In this document: in pieces, positions 52,729-61,263 of the stretch
Numbering within the stretch: position 1 is the stretch's first letter
Layout: every line of letters begins with the position of its first letter
Source of the DNA: Isosphaera sp.
Lineage (GTDB): Bacteria > Planctomycetota > Planctomycetia > Gemmatales > Gemmataceae
Direction: 5' to 3'
Length of the DNA: 64,000 bases
Assembly (NCBI GenBank): GCA_013822345.1
Contig: PNKH01000017.1
Location: 23,215-87,214 of the forward strand
The notes under the pieces: generated by a model
Seen by the model: the letters and a program-made list of their open reading frames with translations, nothing else
The model's database searches: none
What the model was told of the DNA's origin: nothing
Position numbers and translations under genes: made by a program

Positions 52729-54558
52729 ATGGCCACCCTGTTCAAGCCGGTCCGCCCGTACCCGCTGCCCCCCGCCGCCGAGGTCACCGACCGGGACGGC
52801 CGGCCGCACGCCCGCGTCCGGGAGAAGGGCCGTGCCGTCCTGTACCCCTTGTCCGAGGCCGGGACGCACTACCTCAAGCCGGCCGCGAAGTGGGCGGCCG
52901 ACGTGCGGCTCGCGGACGGGACCCGGAAGCGGGTCCGGTTCAGCCCGAACCGGGACGCGGCCGCACTCATGCTGGCCGACCTGCTGAAGCGGATCGAGAA
53001 CGAGAAGGCGGGCGTGACCGACCGGTTCTCCGACCACCGGAAGCGGCCACTGTCCGAGTTGCTCACCGGTTACGAGCAGCACGTGCTGGACAAAGGTGCG
53101 ACCGCCAAGGAGGCGCGTCAGGCTGCCCGGCGGTGCGAGATCCTGTTCGCGGCGGTCGGGTTCGTGCTCCTCGCCGACCTGGACGCCGCGGCGGCGGAGC
53201 GCTGGCTGGCGGAGCGGCGGGGGCGGCCGAAGAGGTCCGGGGGGTTCGGGCCGGCGACGAGCAACCACTACCGGAAGTCCTTGGTGGCGTTCGGCAACTG
53301 GCTCGTCAAGGCCCGTCGGCTCTCGGAGAACCCGTTCCGCCACCTTCCGAAGGTGAACGCCCAGGTGGACGTCAGGCACCGGCGCCGGCCCCTGTCCGCC
53401 GACGAGTACGCCCGCGTCCTGGGGGCGGCGCGGGAGGGGAAGGTGTACCGGAAACTGCCCGGGCCGGACCGGCGGATGCTCTACCTGGTCGGCGGGGCGA
53501 CCGGCCTGCGCTCCGGGGAGTTGGCGAGTCTGACGCCGGAGTCGTTCGTGCTCGGTGTGGACCCGCCCGTCGTCGTGGTCGACGCGGCCTACTCGAAGCA
53601 CCGGAGGCGGGACGAGGTGCCGCTCCACCCCGAACTGGTCGGGGAGTTGCGTGCCTGGCTGGCCGGGAAGCGGGCCTGGGGGCGCGTGTGGCCCGGGAAG
53701 TGGGCGCGGCACACCGAGGCCGTCGACATGATCCGACGGGACCTCCAGGTCGCACGGGCCGCGTGGGTGGCCGAGGCCCAGACCCCCGCGGACCGGGCGG
53801 CCCGGGAGGCGTCGGACTTCCTCGCCTACCGCGACGCCCAGGGGCGGGTGGCCGACTTCCACGCCCTGCGTCACACGTTCATCACGGAGTTGGTCAAGGC
53901 CGGGGTGTCCCCGAAGGACGCGAAGGAGCTGGCCCGGCACAGCACGATCACCCTGACGATGGACCGGTACGCCCACGTCGGCATCCGCGACACGGCGGCC
54001 GCGGTCGCCCGCCTGACCCTGCCGACCGGGGCCGGCTCAGCGCCGACACGGGCGGGTCGGGAGGCACCCGGGCCGGACGGCGGAGCAGCAACGGGAGCAG
54101 CAGCAGGCGGAGACGGGCGGGCGAAAACGGGGACGGATGGGGAAGGGTGTCCAGTAGCGGGGGTCGCAAGTGAAATGAAGAAACCCCTGATTTCGGCAGG
54201 GGTTGAGGACGACCGGGGACAGTTGGGAAGAATATGCCCGACAGGAGTTGAACCTGTAACCTTCGGCTCCGGAGGCCGACGCGAAAGTCGGCTCCCCGAC
54301 AGGCACCGGAATGCAAAATCGCCTTCTTTTTCAGCGTCTTTGCCCGTGTCTCACGGACTTCGTGCGAACGGTCAGGACTCCAGTATTATAACCCGTTTCA
54401 GTCCCTTTTCAACCGATTCGCGGACAGATCGCGGACAAGGAGACGTTTGTCTAGAAGTGGTTCTGCAGGTCCAACATCAGCGCGACGCGCGGTTCATGAG
54501 GCGTTCCCTCGATCGTTACCGATTTTCCTGGAAACAAGAAACCGGGCCATCAAGATAA
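52729..54558 (+). CDS. int: tyrosine-recombinase integrase reading through the attachment site
   Basis: From the ATG at 52729. SAM-like core-binding domain about 110-215, catalytic domain about 225-430 with Arg261 (GLRSGE), His378-x-x-Arg381 (HALRH), His404 (ARHSTI) and nucleophile Tyr414 (TMDRYAH): the full tyrosine recombinase set. After residue 430 a Gly/Ala linker passes through a terminator hairpin and the 44-bp repeat (ICPTGVEPVTFGSGG). It then runs into chromosomal sequence to a stop at 54556, 609 codons in all. The natural protein is unlikely to need the chromosome-encoded tail. Confidence 0.88.
   Translation: MATLFKPVRPYPLPPAAEVTDRDGRPHARVREKGRAVLYPLSEAGTHYLKPAAKWAADVRLADGTRKRVRFSPNRDAAALMLADLLKRIENEKAGVTDRFSDHRKRPLSELLTGYEQHVLDKGATAKEARQAARRCEILFAAVGFVLLADLDAAAAERWLAERRGRPKRSGGFGPATSNHYRKSLVAFGNWLVKARRLSENPFRHLPKVNAQVDVRHRRRPLSADEYARVLGAAREGKVYRKLPGPDRRMLYLVGGATGLRSGELASLTPESFVLGVDPPVVVVDAAYSKHRRRDEVPLHPELVGELRAWLAGKRAWGRVWPGKWARHTEAVDMIRRDLQVARAAWVAEAQTPADRAAREASDFLAYRDAQGRVADFHALRHTFITELVKAGVSPKDAKELARHSTITLTMDRYAHVGIRDTAAAVARLTLPTGAGSAPTRAGREAPGPDGGAATGAAAGGDGRAKTGTDGEGCPVAGVASEMKKPLISAGVEDDRGQLGRICPTGVEPVTFGSGGRRESRLPDRHRNAKSPSFSASLPVSHGLRANGQDSSIITRFSPFSTDSRTDRGQGDVCLEVVLQVQHQRDARFMRRSLDRYRFSWKQETGPSR
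54182..54204. terminator. hairpin next to the right attachment site
   Basis: 8-bp stem AACCCCTG / CAGGGGTT with a 7-base loop (ATTTCGG), 28 bases from the 3' end of the minus-strand tRNA sequence. It mirrors the palindrome beside the left site, as if the element brings its own terminator for the restored tRNA. Confidence 0.6.
54233..54306 (-). tRNA. tRNA-Arg(CCG)-like sequence at the right attachment site, possibly degenerate
   Basis: The 3' half (54233-54276) equals the left repeat. Outside it, the anticodon 5' strand TCGGC pairs perfectly with GCCGA, and GTGCCTG (54306-54300) can pair with CGGGCAT as a 7-bp acceptor with two G-U pairs. That gives a 74-nt molecule. However, the D-arm (GGGG...TCGC) has a mismatch and its loop lacks the GG pair. 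GCCGAC-tttcgc-GTCGGC can also fold on itself. Either an unusual tRNA or a decayed one. Confidence 0.42.
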
Positions 54559-54610
54559 TACCTACCCCCCGCGCTCCCGACTCGCGACTTCGGCTCACGG
54601 ACCTCACTCG
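54307..54610. other. AT-richer intergenic stretch after the element
   Basis: Conspicuously lower GC than the rest (GCATTC, TTCTTTTTCAGCG, ATTATAACCC). The integrase frame crosses it without coding-like composition. GATAATACC near 54555 may be the -10 for the DUF1592 gene at 54611. No gene seen. Confidence 0.5.
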
Positions 54611-57136
54611 ATGCGTACTCCCTCCGGCTGCTCGATCCGGCGGCCGCTCGCGCCGGCCCTCTGGGCGGTGCTGGTGCTCGCGCCCGGCGCACCGCCCGCA
54701 CGCGCCGCTGACGGTCCGGCGGCGTTCGCGGTGCCGAAGGAGGTGCGGGCCGTCCTCGCCGCCCACTGCGCCGACTGTCACTCCGAGGGCGGCAAGGGCG
54801 GCGTCGATGTCACCGCACTCGACGAACTGAAACCGGGCGACCGTCTGGAGACGCTCAACAAGATTCAGGACCAACTCTTCTACAAGATGATGCCGCCGCC
54901 CAAGAGCGAACAGCCGGGCGAGAAGGACGCGCGGGTGCTGGCCGAGTGGGTGCGGGCCGAGCTGCGGCGGCACAAGGCATCCCGGCTTGACGACCGCCTG
55001 CCGTACCCGGACGCCGGCAACTACGTCGATCACGCCGCCCTGTTCGACGGGTCGAACACGGACAAGCCTTTCACCCCCGTCCGCCGCTGGCTGGTCAGCC
55101 CGCAGATCTTCGAGGAGCGCGTGCTCGACGGGTTCCAACTGGAGGGCCGCGAGCGGGACCAGTTGCGGCGCTCCGGCTTCTACGGCGTCACCAACCCGTT
55201 CCTCCTGCCCGACCACGCGGGCGTGCGGTACTACGACCTCACCCCGCTCGACGGCGGCCACTTGCTGGTGATGCTCAACAACGCCGAGTGGATCGCCACC
55301 AAGCAACTCCAACCCGCGAGGGTGAAGGTCGGCGACCCGAAGGCCGCGCCCGCGGACCCGAAGGACAAGTGGGCACCGAAAACGACGTCCGCCGCGTTCG
55401 AGGCGATTGTCGCCAAGAAGGCCGCGCCGACCGACGACGAACTGCGGGCCGCGGTGCGGACGCAATTCGGTCTCGTGCTGCGGCGCGAGCCGACCGCAGC
55501 CGAACTCGCGCAGTACCTCGAGCTCGGTCGGGAGGTGGTCAAAATCGCGAGGAACGCGGAAGGACTGCGGCAGGTGCTCAAGGCGGTGCTGCTCGAATCG
55601 GAGTTCGTGTACCGGTTGGAGTTCGGTGCGGGGAAGCCGGACGAACACGGCCGCGTGCCGCTCGCGCCGCGCGAGGCGGCGTACGCCCTCGCCTACGCGC
55701 TGGGCGACCGCGGACCGGACGCGCGACTGCTCAAGGCCGCCGAGAGCGGCAAGCTGAACACGAAGGCCGACTACGAGCGGGAGGTGCTTCGCCTGTTGGC
55801 CGACAAGACGTACTTCGCCGCGCCGGTGGACAAGTCGTTGGGCTTCTTCGCCCCGACGACTGCCCCGCACCCGCGGCTGATCCGCTTCTTCCGCGAGTTC
55901 TTCGGCTACTCGACCGCGTACAAGGTCTTCAAGGACACACCCCGCGCCGGGAACGTGTACACCAACGCCGACCGCGGCAGCACCGGCACCGCGGGGATGC
56001 TCGTCGACGAAGCGGACCGGCTCCTCGCCGACGTCCTCGCCGCCGACAAGGCCGTGTTCGAGACGATGCTCACCACCGACCGGTACTACGTATTCCACCC
56101 GCTGGACAACGACAAGGGCAAGAAGCTGATCGACAACTGGCGGGCCGCCTACGAGGCCCTCAAGGACACCGACTGGAAGAAGGACCCCGAGGCGGTGGCG
56201 AAGGAGCACGACGCGGTCATCCGGAAGTACCTCGACCCGAAGGGGCTGCCCGGCAAGCACAAGGTCAACCACGACAACAGCGTGCTCCGGTTCATGACCT
56301 ACTTCGAGGCCACCTTCGGCAAGGGTCTGACGCCGTTCACCAGCACGCCCTGGCAGTTCGGCAACCGGTTCCGCTACGCCGAGATCTACAACCTCGGGGC
56401 GATGCCCGGTCACGGCGGCAAGTACGAACCCGGCCAGTCGTTCGACTACCACCCGGTGCAGCCGTTCGCGGTGCCCGACCGCAAGGGCATCCTGACGCAC
56501 CCGGCGTGGCTGGTCGCGTTCTCCGCCAACGCCGCGAGCGACCCGATCCGCCGCGGGCGGTGGATCCGTGAAAAGCTGTTGGCGGGCGTGGTGCCCGACG
56601 TACCCATCACCGTGGACGCCAAGGTACCGGACGACCCGCACGGGACCCTCCGCGAGCGCGTGACCGCGGCCACGAAGGCAGCGGCGTGCGCCAAGTGCCA
56701 CGGCCGCATGAACGACCTCGGCTACCCGCTCGAGCAGTTCGACGACTTCGGCCGCTTCCGAAAGGTGGAGGTGCTCGAACACCCCGACAACCTGCTCAAG
56801 GCGGGTAACGGCAAGTCCACGTTCGACGTGTACAAGACGAAACCGATCGACGCGAGTGGGGTTCTCACCGGGACGGGCGACCCGAAGCTGGACGGTCCGG
56901 TGACCGATGCCTTCGACCTGATCGACCGGCTGGCGAAGTCCGACCGTGTGCGGCAGTCGATCATTCGCCACGCCTTCCGCTTCTTCCTGGGCCGCAACGA
57001 ACTGCCCTCCGACTCGCAGACGCTCATTGACGCCGACCGCGCCTACCTCAACAGTGGCGGCAGCTTCAAGGCGGTCGTCGTCTCGCTGCTGACATCCGAC
57101 TCGTTCGTCTACCGCAAACAACCGGGGAGCCGATAA
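54611..57136 (+). CDS. DUF1592-family planctomycete cytochrome (DUF1587/1592/1588/1585-type)
   Basis: 841 aa with a signal peptide (ALWAVLVLAPGAPPARAADG). N-terminal c-type heme motif CADCH, then MMPPPKSEQPGEKD. The long middle region carries VLLESEFVYRLEFGAG and APREAAYALAYALGDRGPD (DUF1592). DUF1588 is marked by RGRWIREKLLAGVVPDVP and CAKCHGRMNDLGYPLEQFDD. DUF1585 is the C-terminal FFLGRNELPSDSQTLIDADR with SDSFVYR. Periplasmic, role unknown. Its stop overlaps the next start (TAATG), coupling it to the DUF1552 gene. Confidence 0.9.
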   Translation: MRTPSGCSIRRPLAPALWAVLVLAPGAPPARAADGPAAFAVPKEVRAVLAAHCADCHSEGGKGGVDVTALDELKPGDRLETLNKIQDQLFYKMMPPPKSEQPGEKDARVLAEWVRAELRRHKASRLDDRLPYPDAGNYVDHAALFDGSNTDKPFTPVRRWLVSPQIFEERVLDGFQLEGRERDQLRRSGFYGVTNPFLLPDHAGVRYYDLTPLDGGHLLVMLNNAEWIATKQLQPARVKVGDPKAAPADPKDKWAPKTTSAAFEAIVAKKAAPTDDELRAAVRTQFGLVLRREPTAAELAQYLELGREVVKIARNAEGLRQVLKAVLLESEFVYRLEFGAGKPDEHGRVPLAPREAAYALAYALGDRGPDARLLKAAESGKLNTKADYEREVLRLLADKTYFAAPVDKSLGFFAPTTAPHPRLIRFFREFFGYSTAYKVFKDTPRAGNVYTNADRGSTGTAGMLVDEADRLLADVLAADKAVFETMLTTDRYYVFHPLDNDKGKKLIDNWRAAYEALKDTDWKKDPEAVAKEHDAVIRKYLDPKGLPGKHKVNHDNSVLRFMTYFEATFGKGLTPFTSTPWQFGNRFRYAEIYNLGAMPGHGGKYEPGQSFDYHPVQPFAVPDRKGILTHPAWLVAFSANAASDPIRRGRWIREKLLAGVVPDVPITVDAKVPDDPHGTLRERVTAATKAAACAKCHGRMNDLGYPLEQFDDFGRFRKVEVLEHPDNLLKAGNGKSTFDVYKTKPIDASGVLTGTGDPKLDGPVTDAFDLIDRLAKSDRVRQSIIRHAFRFFLGRNELPSDSQTLIDADRAYLNSGGSFKAVVVSLLTSDSFVYRKQPGSR

Positions 57137-58506
57137 TGACCACCCGCCGAGACTTCATGGCGACCGCGGCCCTCGGCGCGGCTTCGCTCGCGCTGGCCCC
57201 GCGAGTGCTTCGCGCCGCGCCCGCCGGCGCGAAACCGCCCATGCGGTTCATCTTCCTGCACAAGGGGAACGGGCTGTTCCCGTCGGTCATGGTGCCGCCG
57301 TCGCTGAGCAAGGACGAGGCCGCGACGGAGGCCAAGAAGGGCGCGCTGAACCTGGACCTCGCCAGGCACGAACTGCCCGCGTGGATGAAGCCGCTGGCCG
57401 CGCACCAGGCGGACCTGACCATCCTTCAGGGGCTGTCCGGGAAGATGTGCACCACCGGGCACCACACCTGGTGCTCGTCGCTCGGCGTGTTCAAGGCGAA
57501 CGAGCGGGTCAGTTCCATCAAGTGGGCGACCGTCGATTTTGAGTTGGCGAAGCTGTTCCCGTCGCCGATGGAGCACGTCGAGTTCGCCTGCTTCCCGCTC
57601 GGCGGGGGGAACGCGCGGGGCACGCTGAACGGGATCGCCACCGGGTTCTCCGCCCGCGGCCCGCAGCAGCCGAACTACGCGTTCGGCTCGCCCAAGGTGG
57701 CGGCTCAGGAGCTGTTCAAGTCGGTCTCGACGGACAAGGGCGTTCAGGCGCAGACACAGCTCGCGCGCAGCGGTCTGGAGTTCGCGGCCCGGCGCGAGGC
57801 CGACAAGGTGCCGAGTTACGCCGACTCGCTCGAAGCGATCCGCGAACTGGACCGCAAGGTGAACGCGATGGCCGACGCCATCCGCCCGCACGTTCCCAAG
57901 CTGGACGCGAAATACCTGGCCGACGAGATGGCGACCGTGGATCGCCAGTGGGGGCACGTCGAGGTGCTGCTGGCCGCCCTCGTCTCGGGACTCACGAACG
58001 TCGTCGCGTTCACCGTGGACGAGTTGGGGCACGAGTACACCGGGCTGGCGGGGCTGGAGACCGAGAAGGTGAACCTGCACGACATCGGGCACGGCAAGGG
58101 GGTGGGCAAGCTGACCGCCGACGAAGTGCGGTTCGCCGTCCGTCGGCAGCACATGACGCTCATCGACACCATCGCGAGTCGCCTGAAGAAGGTGCCCGAG
58201 GGGGACGGCACGGTGTTCGACAGCACGATGGTTTTCTACTTCCCGGACAACGGCGAGGCGCACCACTCGCACGGCACGGAGTACCCGTTCGTGGTGCTCT
58301 CGGGCAAGAACGCGAAGTTGAACATCCGCGGGCGGTACATCCGGCTGCCGAACTACGGCGACCCCGGCCACAAGACGCTCGGCAACTGGTACACCACGCT
58401 GCTGAACGCCCACGGCAACCCGGTCAAGCACTACGGCGACCCCGACCCCGGCCTGGCCCGGTTCGGCCTCGACCAGACCGGGGCCATCAAACAGTTCCTC
58501 GGCTGA
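57136..58506 (+). CDS. DUF1552-family Tat-exported protein
   Basis: 456 aa starting TTRRDFMATAALGAASLALA, a twin-arginine signal. MRFIFLHKGNGLFPSVMVPP follows, then the family blocks LTILQGLSGKMCTTGHHTWC and TVFDSTMVFYFPDNGEAHHS, ending NWYTTLLNAHGNPVKHYGDP. DUF1552 genes almost always follow a DUF1592 gene in planctomycetes, as here. It has an alkaline-phosphatase/sulfatase-like (DUF1501-related) fold by inference. Confidence 0.9.
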   Translation: MTTRRDFMATAALGAASLALAPRVLRAAPAGAKPPMRFIFLHKGNGLFPSVMVPPSLSKDEAATEAKKGALNLDLARHELPAWMKPLAAHQADLTILQGLSGKMCTTGHHTWCSSLGVFKANERVSSIKWATVDFELAKLFPSPMEHVEFACFPLGGGNARGTLNGIATGFSARGPQQPNYAFGSPKVAAQELFKSVSTDKGVQAQTQLARSGLEFAARREADKVPSYADSLEAIRELDRKVNAMADAIRPHVPKLDAKYLADEMATVDRQWGHVEVLLAALVSGLTNVVAFTVDELGHEYTGLAGLETEKVNLHDIGHGKGVGKLTADEVRFAVRRQHMTLIDTIASRLKKVPEGDGTVFDSTMVFYFPDNGEAHHSHGTEYPFVVLSGKNAKLNIRGRYIRLPNYGDPGHKTLGNWYTTLLNAHGNPVKHYGDPDPGLARFGLDQTGAIKQFLG

Positions 58507-58538
58507 ATCCGTCCCACCGTCCAGTTGCGGAGCCCCTC

Positions 58539-59747
58539 ATGCCTCTCCGAATTGCGGCCACTGTCGTCGCGGCGCTCTCTTTGGCGTGTCCTGCCCCTGC
58601 CGCCGACAAGCCGCTCAAGGTGTTCATCCTGGCCGGCCAGTCGAACATGCAGGGGCACGCCAACGTCGCCACCTTCGACAGCCTGGCCGACGACCCGAAG
58701 ACGGCCCCGCTGCTGAAGGACATGCGGGACAAGGACGGCAAGCCGAAGGTGTGCGACAAAGTCTGGATCACCTCCGTCGGCTGCCAGGGGAACGCCTACG
58801 ACGACCTGCGCGAGCAGACCGGTAAACTGACCGTCGGCTTCGGCGCGTTCGGCACGGAGGGCCGGCGGATCGGCCCGGAATACCTGCTCGGGATCACGAT
58901 GGAGAAGCGGCTGAACGAGCCGGTGCTGATCATCAAGACCTCGTGGGGCGGCCGCAGCCTGCACACCGACTTCCGCCCGCCGAGCGGCGGGGCGTTCGAG
59001 TGGAGCGAGGCCGAGTTGGCCCGGCGGAAGGCGCGCGGCGACGACATCGAGAAGCTGAAGGCCGACAAGGTTAAGGCGACTGGCGTGTACTACCGCGAGA
59101 CGATCGCCCATGTGAAGAAGGTGCTCGGCGACATCAAGCGGGTGGTGCCGGACTACGACCCGAAGCAGGGGTACGAGCTGGCCGGGTTCGTCTGGTTCCA
59201 GGGGTTCAACGACTACGTCGACGGCGGCGTGTACCCGGACCGAATAAAGCCCGGCGGGTATGACCTGTACGCCGACCTGCTCGGCCACCTCATCCGCGAC
59301 GTGCGGAAGGACCTGTCCGCCCCGAAGCTGCCGTTCGTCGTCGGGGTGATGGGCATCGACGGCCTGGAGAAGGGCAAGAAGCCGCCGATGGCGAACTTCC
59401 GCGAGGCCCAGCGGAAGCCGGGCACGCTGGCCGAGTTCAAGGGGAACGTGTTCACCGTCGAGACGGCCTCGTTCTGGGACGACGAGCTGGACGCCCTGAA
59501 AGAGCGGATGGACCGGCTGAACGGGAGGCTGGACGCGGAGTTCAAGAAGGACCCGAAGCTGACCCGCGAGGCGAAGGAGGAGGCCCGCAAGAAGGCGGCC
59601 GCGGCGGAGTTCAAGGAGGACGAGCTGAAGCGGTTGAAGGCGGGCGTGTCGAACGGCGGCTACCACTACCTCGGGGCGGCGAAGATTCTCGCCCCCATCG
59701 GCAAGGCGTTCGCCGAGGCGCTGCTGCCCGCCGAGCCGAACCCGTAG
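58539..59747 (+). CDS. sialate O-acetylesterase-like SGNH hydrolase
   Basis: 402 aa from the ATG at 58539, with a signal peptide (ATVVAALSLACPAPAADK). SGNH blocks: block I FILAGQSNMQGHA (nucleophile Ser), block II IIKTSWGGRSL, block III VWFQGFNDYV (Asn), and C-terminal GGYHYLGAAKI with the catalytic His. A coiled segment (LKERMDRLNGRLDAEFKKDP) interrupts before the last block. It removes acetyl groups from glycans, consistent with the neighbouring sulfatases. Confidence 0.86.
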   Translation: MPLRIAATVVAALSLACPAPAADKPLKVFILAGQSNMQGHANVATFDSLADDPKTAPLLKDMRDKDGKPKVCDKVWITSVGCQGNAYDDLREQTGKLTVGFGAFGTEGRRIGPEYLLGITMEKRLNEPVLIIKTSWGGRSLHTDFRPPSGGAFEWSEAELARRKARGDDIEKLKADKVKATGVYYRETIAHVKKVLGDIKRVVPDYDPKQGYELAGFVWFQGFNDYVDGGVYPDRIKPGGYDLYADLLGHLIRDVRKDLSAPKLPFVVGVMGIDGLEKGKKPPMANFREAQRKPGTLAEFKGNVFTVETASFWDDELDALKERMDRLNGRLDAEFKKDPKLTREAKEEARKKAAAAEFKEDELKRLKAGVSNGGYHYLGAAKILAPIGKAFAEALLPAEPNP

Positions 59748-59813
59748 AAGCGTGCCAACCGAGTCGGGCCGTTCGGTTCACCCGACTCCTTCCCCACCCA
59801 TGCGAGCCACCCC

Positions 59814-61187
59814 GTGCGCTTGATAGGCTTTTGGGTCGCCCTGGTCGTGCTCGTCTGGGGCGGCCCACTCGCCGCCGCCGACAAGCCGCTGAACCTGCTC
59901 CTCGTCACCGCGGACGACATGAACGCGGACTCCGGCGGGTGGAACGGCAACGCGCTCGGCGCGACGCCGAACCTAGACGCGTTCGCGATGGGCGCGCACC
60001 GGTTCGTCAACAGTCACGTCACGGTGCCGATCTGCCAGCCGTGCCGGTCGGCGCTTCTGACCGGCCGCGTCCCGCACCGCAACGGCGCGCTCGGGTTCAA
60101 CCCGATCCGCCGGGATGTCCCGACCCTCGTCGAGATCCTCCGGGAAGCCGGGTACTACACGGCGGTCATCGCCAAGGCCGTTCACATGGCGCCCGCCGAG
60201 AAGTTCCCGTGGCACGCGGTCGGGGATCAGGCGCTCGGCAAGCAGCCGGCGAAGTTCGCCGAGAAGTTCCGCGAGATGCTCGCCGCCGCCGCCAAAGAAA
60301 AGAAGCCGTTCTTCATCAACGCCAACATCTGCGACCCGCACCGGCCGTTCGTGCCCGCGAAGGCGGGTGCCGACGAACTCGCCGGGGCGAAGGTTTACAA
60401 GCCCGCCGAAGTGACGGTACCGGCGTTCCTCGAAGACCTCCCGCGGGTGCGGGAGGAGGTCGCGCAGTACTACACGTCCGTAAGCCGGTTCGACGTCGCG
60501 TTCGGCCTCGTGCTGAAGGAACTGACCGCCGCGGGCCGCGACGCGGACACCGTGGTGGTGTTCATGTCGGACCACGGCATGTCGTTCCCGTTCTCGAAGG
60601 CGACCGTCTACTACAACGGCACCTGGTCGCCGGTGCTGATTCGGTACCCGGGCCAGAAGGACCCGAAGGCGCACGCCGAGTTCGTCAACAGCGTGGACGT
60701 CATGCCGTCGGTGCTGGAACTGCTCGGCGTGAAGCAGCCCGCGGGCATGGACGGGCGGTCGTGGGTGCCGCTGTTGAACGGTGAGGCGCAGGCCGACCGC
60801 GATTTCGTCGTCACCCACGTGAACACCGTCAGCAGCGGCAAGTCGTTCGCCCAGCGGTGCGTCCGCACGAAGGACCGCGCGCTGATGTTCCACGCGTGGG
60901 TCGGCGGCCCGGACAAGTTCCGCGTCGAGGCGATGAGCGGGCTGAGCTTCGCCGCGATGAACGCCTCGGACGACCCGAAGATCCAGGCCCGGGTGAAGCA
61001 GTTGGTGGAGGGCGAGCCGCTCATGCTCTTCGACACCGCGGCCGACCCGACCGAGCGCAAGAACCTCGTTCGCGACCCGAAGTACGCCAACGACGTCGCG
61101 GAGTTGAGCAAGAAGCTGCTCGCCCACATGAAGCGGACCGGCGACCCGCAGACGAAGGCGTTCGAGGCCGCGCTCGCGCCGAAGTAA
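59814..61187 (+). CDS. secreted sulfatase
   Basis: 457 aa from GTG 59814, with a signal peptide (LIGFWVALVVLVWGGPLAAA). LLVTADDMNAD gives the metal-binding Asp pair. The formylglycine site ICQPCRSALLTGR has Cys74 in the C-x-P-x-R motif. VVVFMSDHGMSF provides the other Asp/His metal ligands. Iduronate-sulfatase-like. It needs formylglycine-generating enzyme, not found in the window. It lies 66 bases after the esterase. Confidence 0.9.
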   Translation: MRLIGFWVALVVLVWGGPLAAADKPLNLLLVTADDMNADSGGWNGNALGATPNLDAFAMGAHRFVNSHVTVPICQPCRSALLTGRVPHRNGALGFNPIRRDVPTLVEILREAGYYTAVIAKAVHMAPAEKFPWHAVGDQALGKQPAKFAEKFREMLAAAAKEKKPFFINANICDPHRPFVPAKAGADELAGAKVYKPAEVTVPAFLEDLPRVREEVAQYYTSVSRFDVAFGLVLKELTAAGRDADTVVVFMSDHGMSFPFSKATVYYNGTWSPVLIRYPGQKDPKAHAEFVNSVDVMPSVLELLGVKQPAGMDGRSWVPLLNGEAQADRDFVVTHVNTVSSGKSFAQRCVRTKDRALMFHAWVGGPDKFRVEAMSGLSFAAMNASDDPKIQARVKQLVEGEPLMLFDTAADPTERKNLVRDPKYANDVAELSKKLLAHMKRTGDPQTKAFEAALAPK

Positions 61188-61263
61188 TCGCGCCACCGTC
61201 ACCGCTTGCCCCCTGGGCGGCAGTTCCAGGGGCCGCGATTTTTCCCAGACAGAGGATCCGATC

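Larger units (their letters stand above)
28891..54276. mobile_element. 25.3-kb integrative element in a tRNA-Arg(CCG) site
   Basis: Bounded by exact 44-bp direct repeats, with a tyrosine integrase ending at the right repeat. Contents in order: terminase-small-subunit-like genes, Lon-NACHT-HEAT gene 1, ThiF operon, ECF sigma operon with Lon-NACHT-HEAT gene 2, GTPase operon, wHTH regulator, AlpA-like excisionase, ParB-TOPRIM, primase-helicase, integrase. No capsid, portal, large terminase or conjugation genes are seen, so it is a satellite-like or mobilisable island rather than a phage or ICE. None of the four GGGAGGGCGAGGCTCC repeats lies inside it. Confidence 0.88.

Noticed and set aside
28891..54276. 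Complete prophage
   Set aside because: No large terminase, portal, capsid, tail or lysis gene is visible. Only small-terminase-like, replication and integration functions are present.
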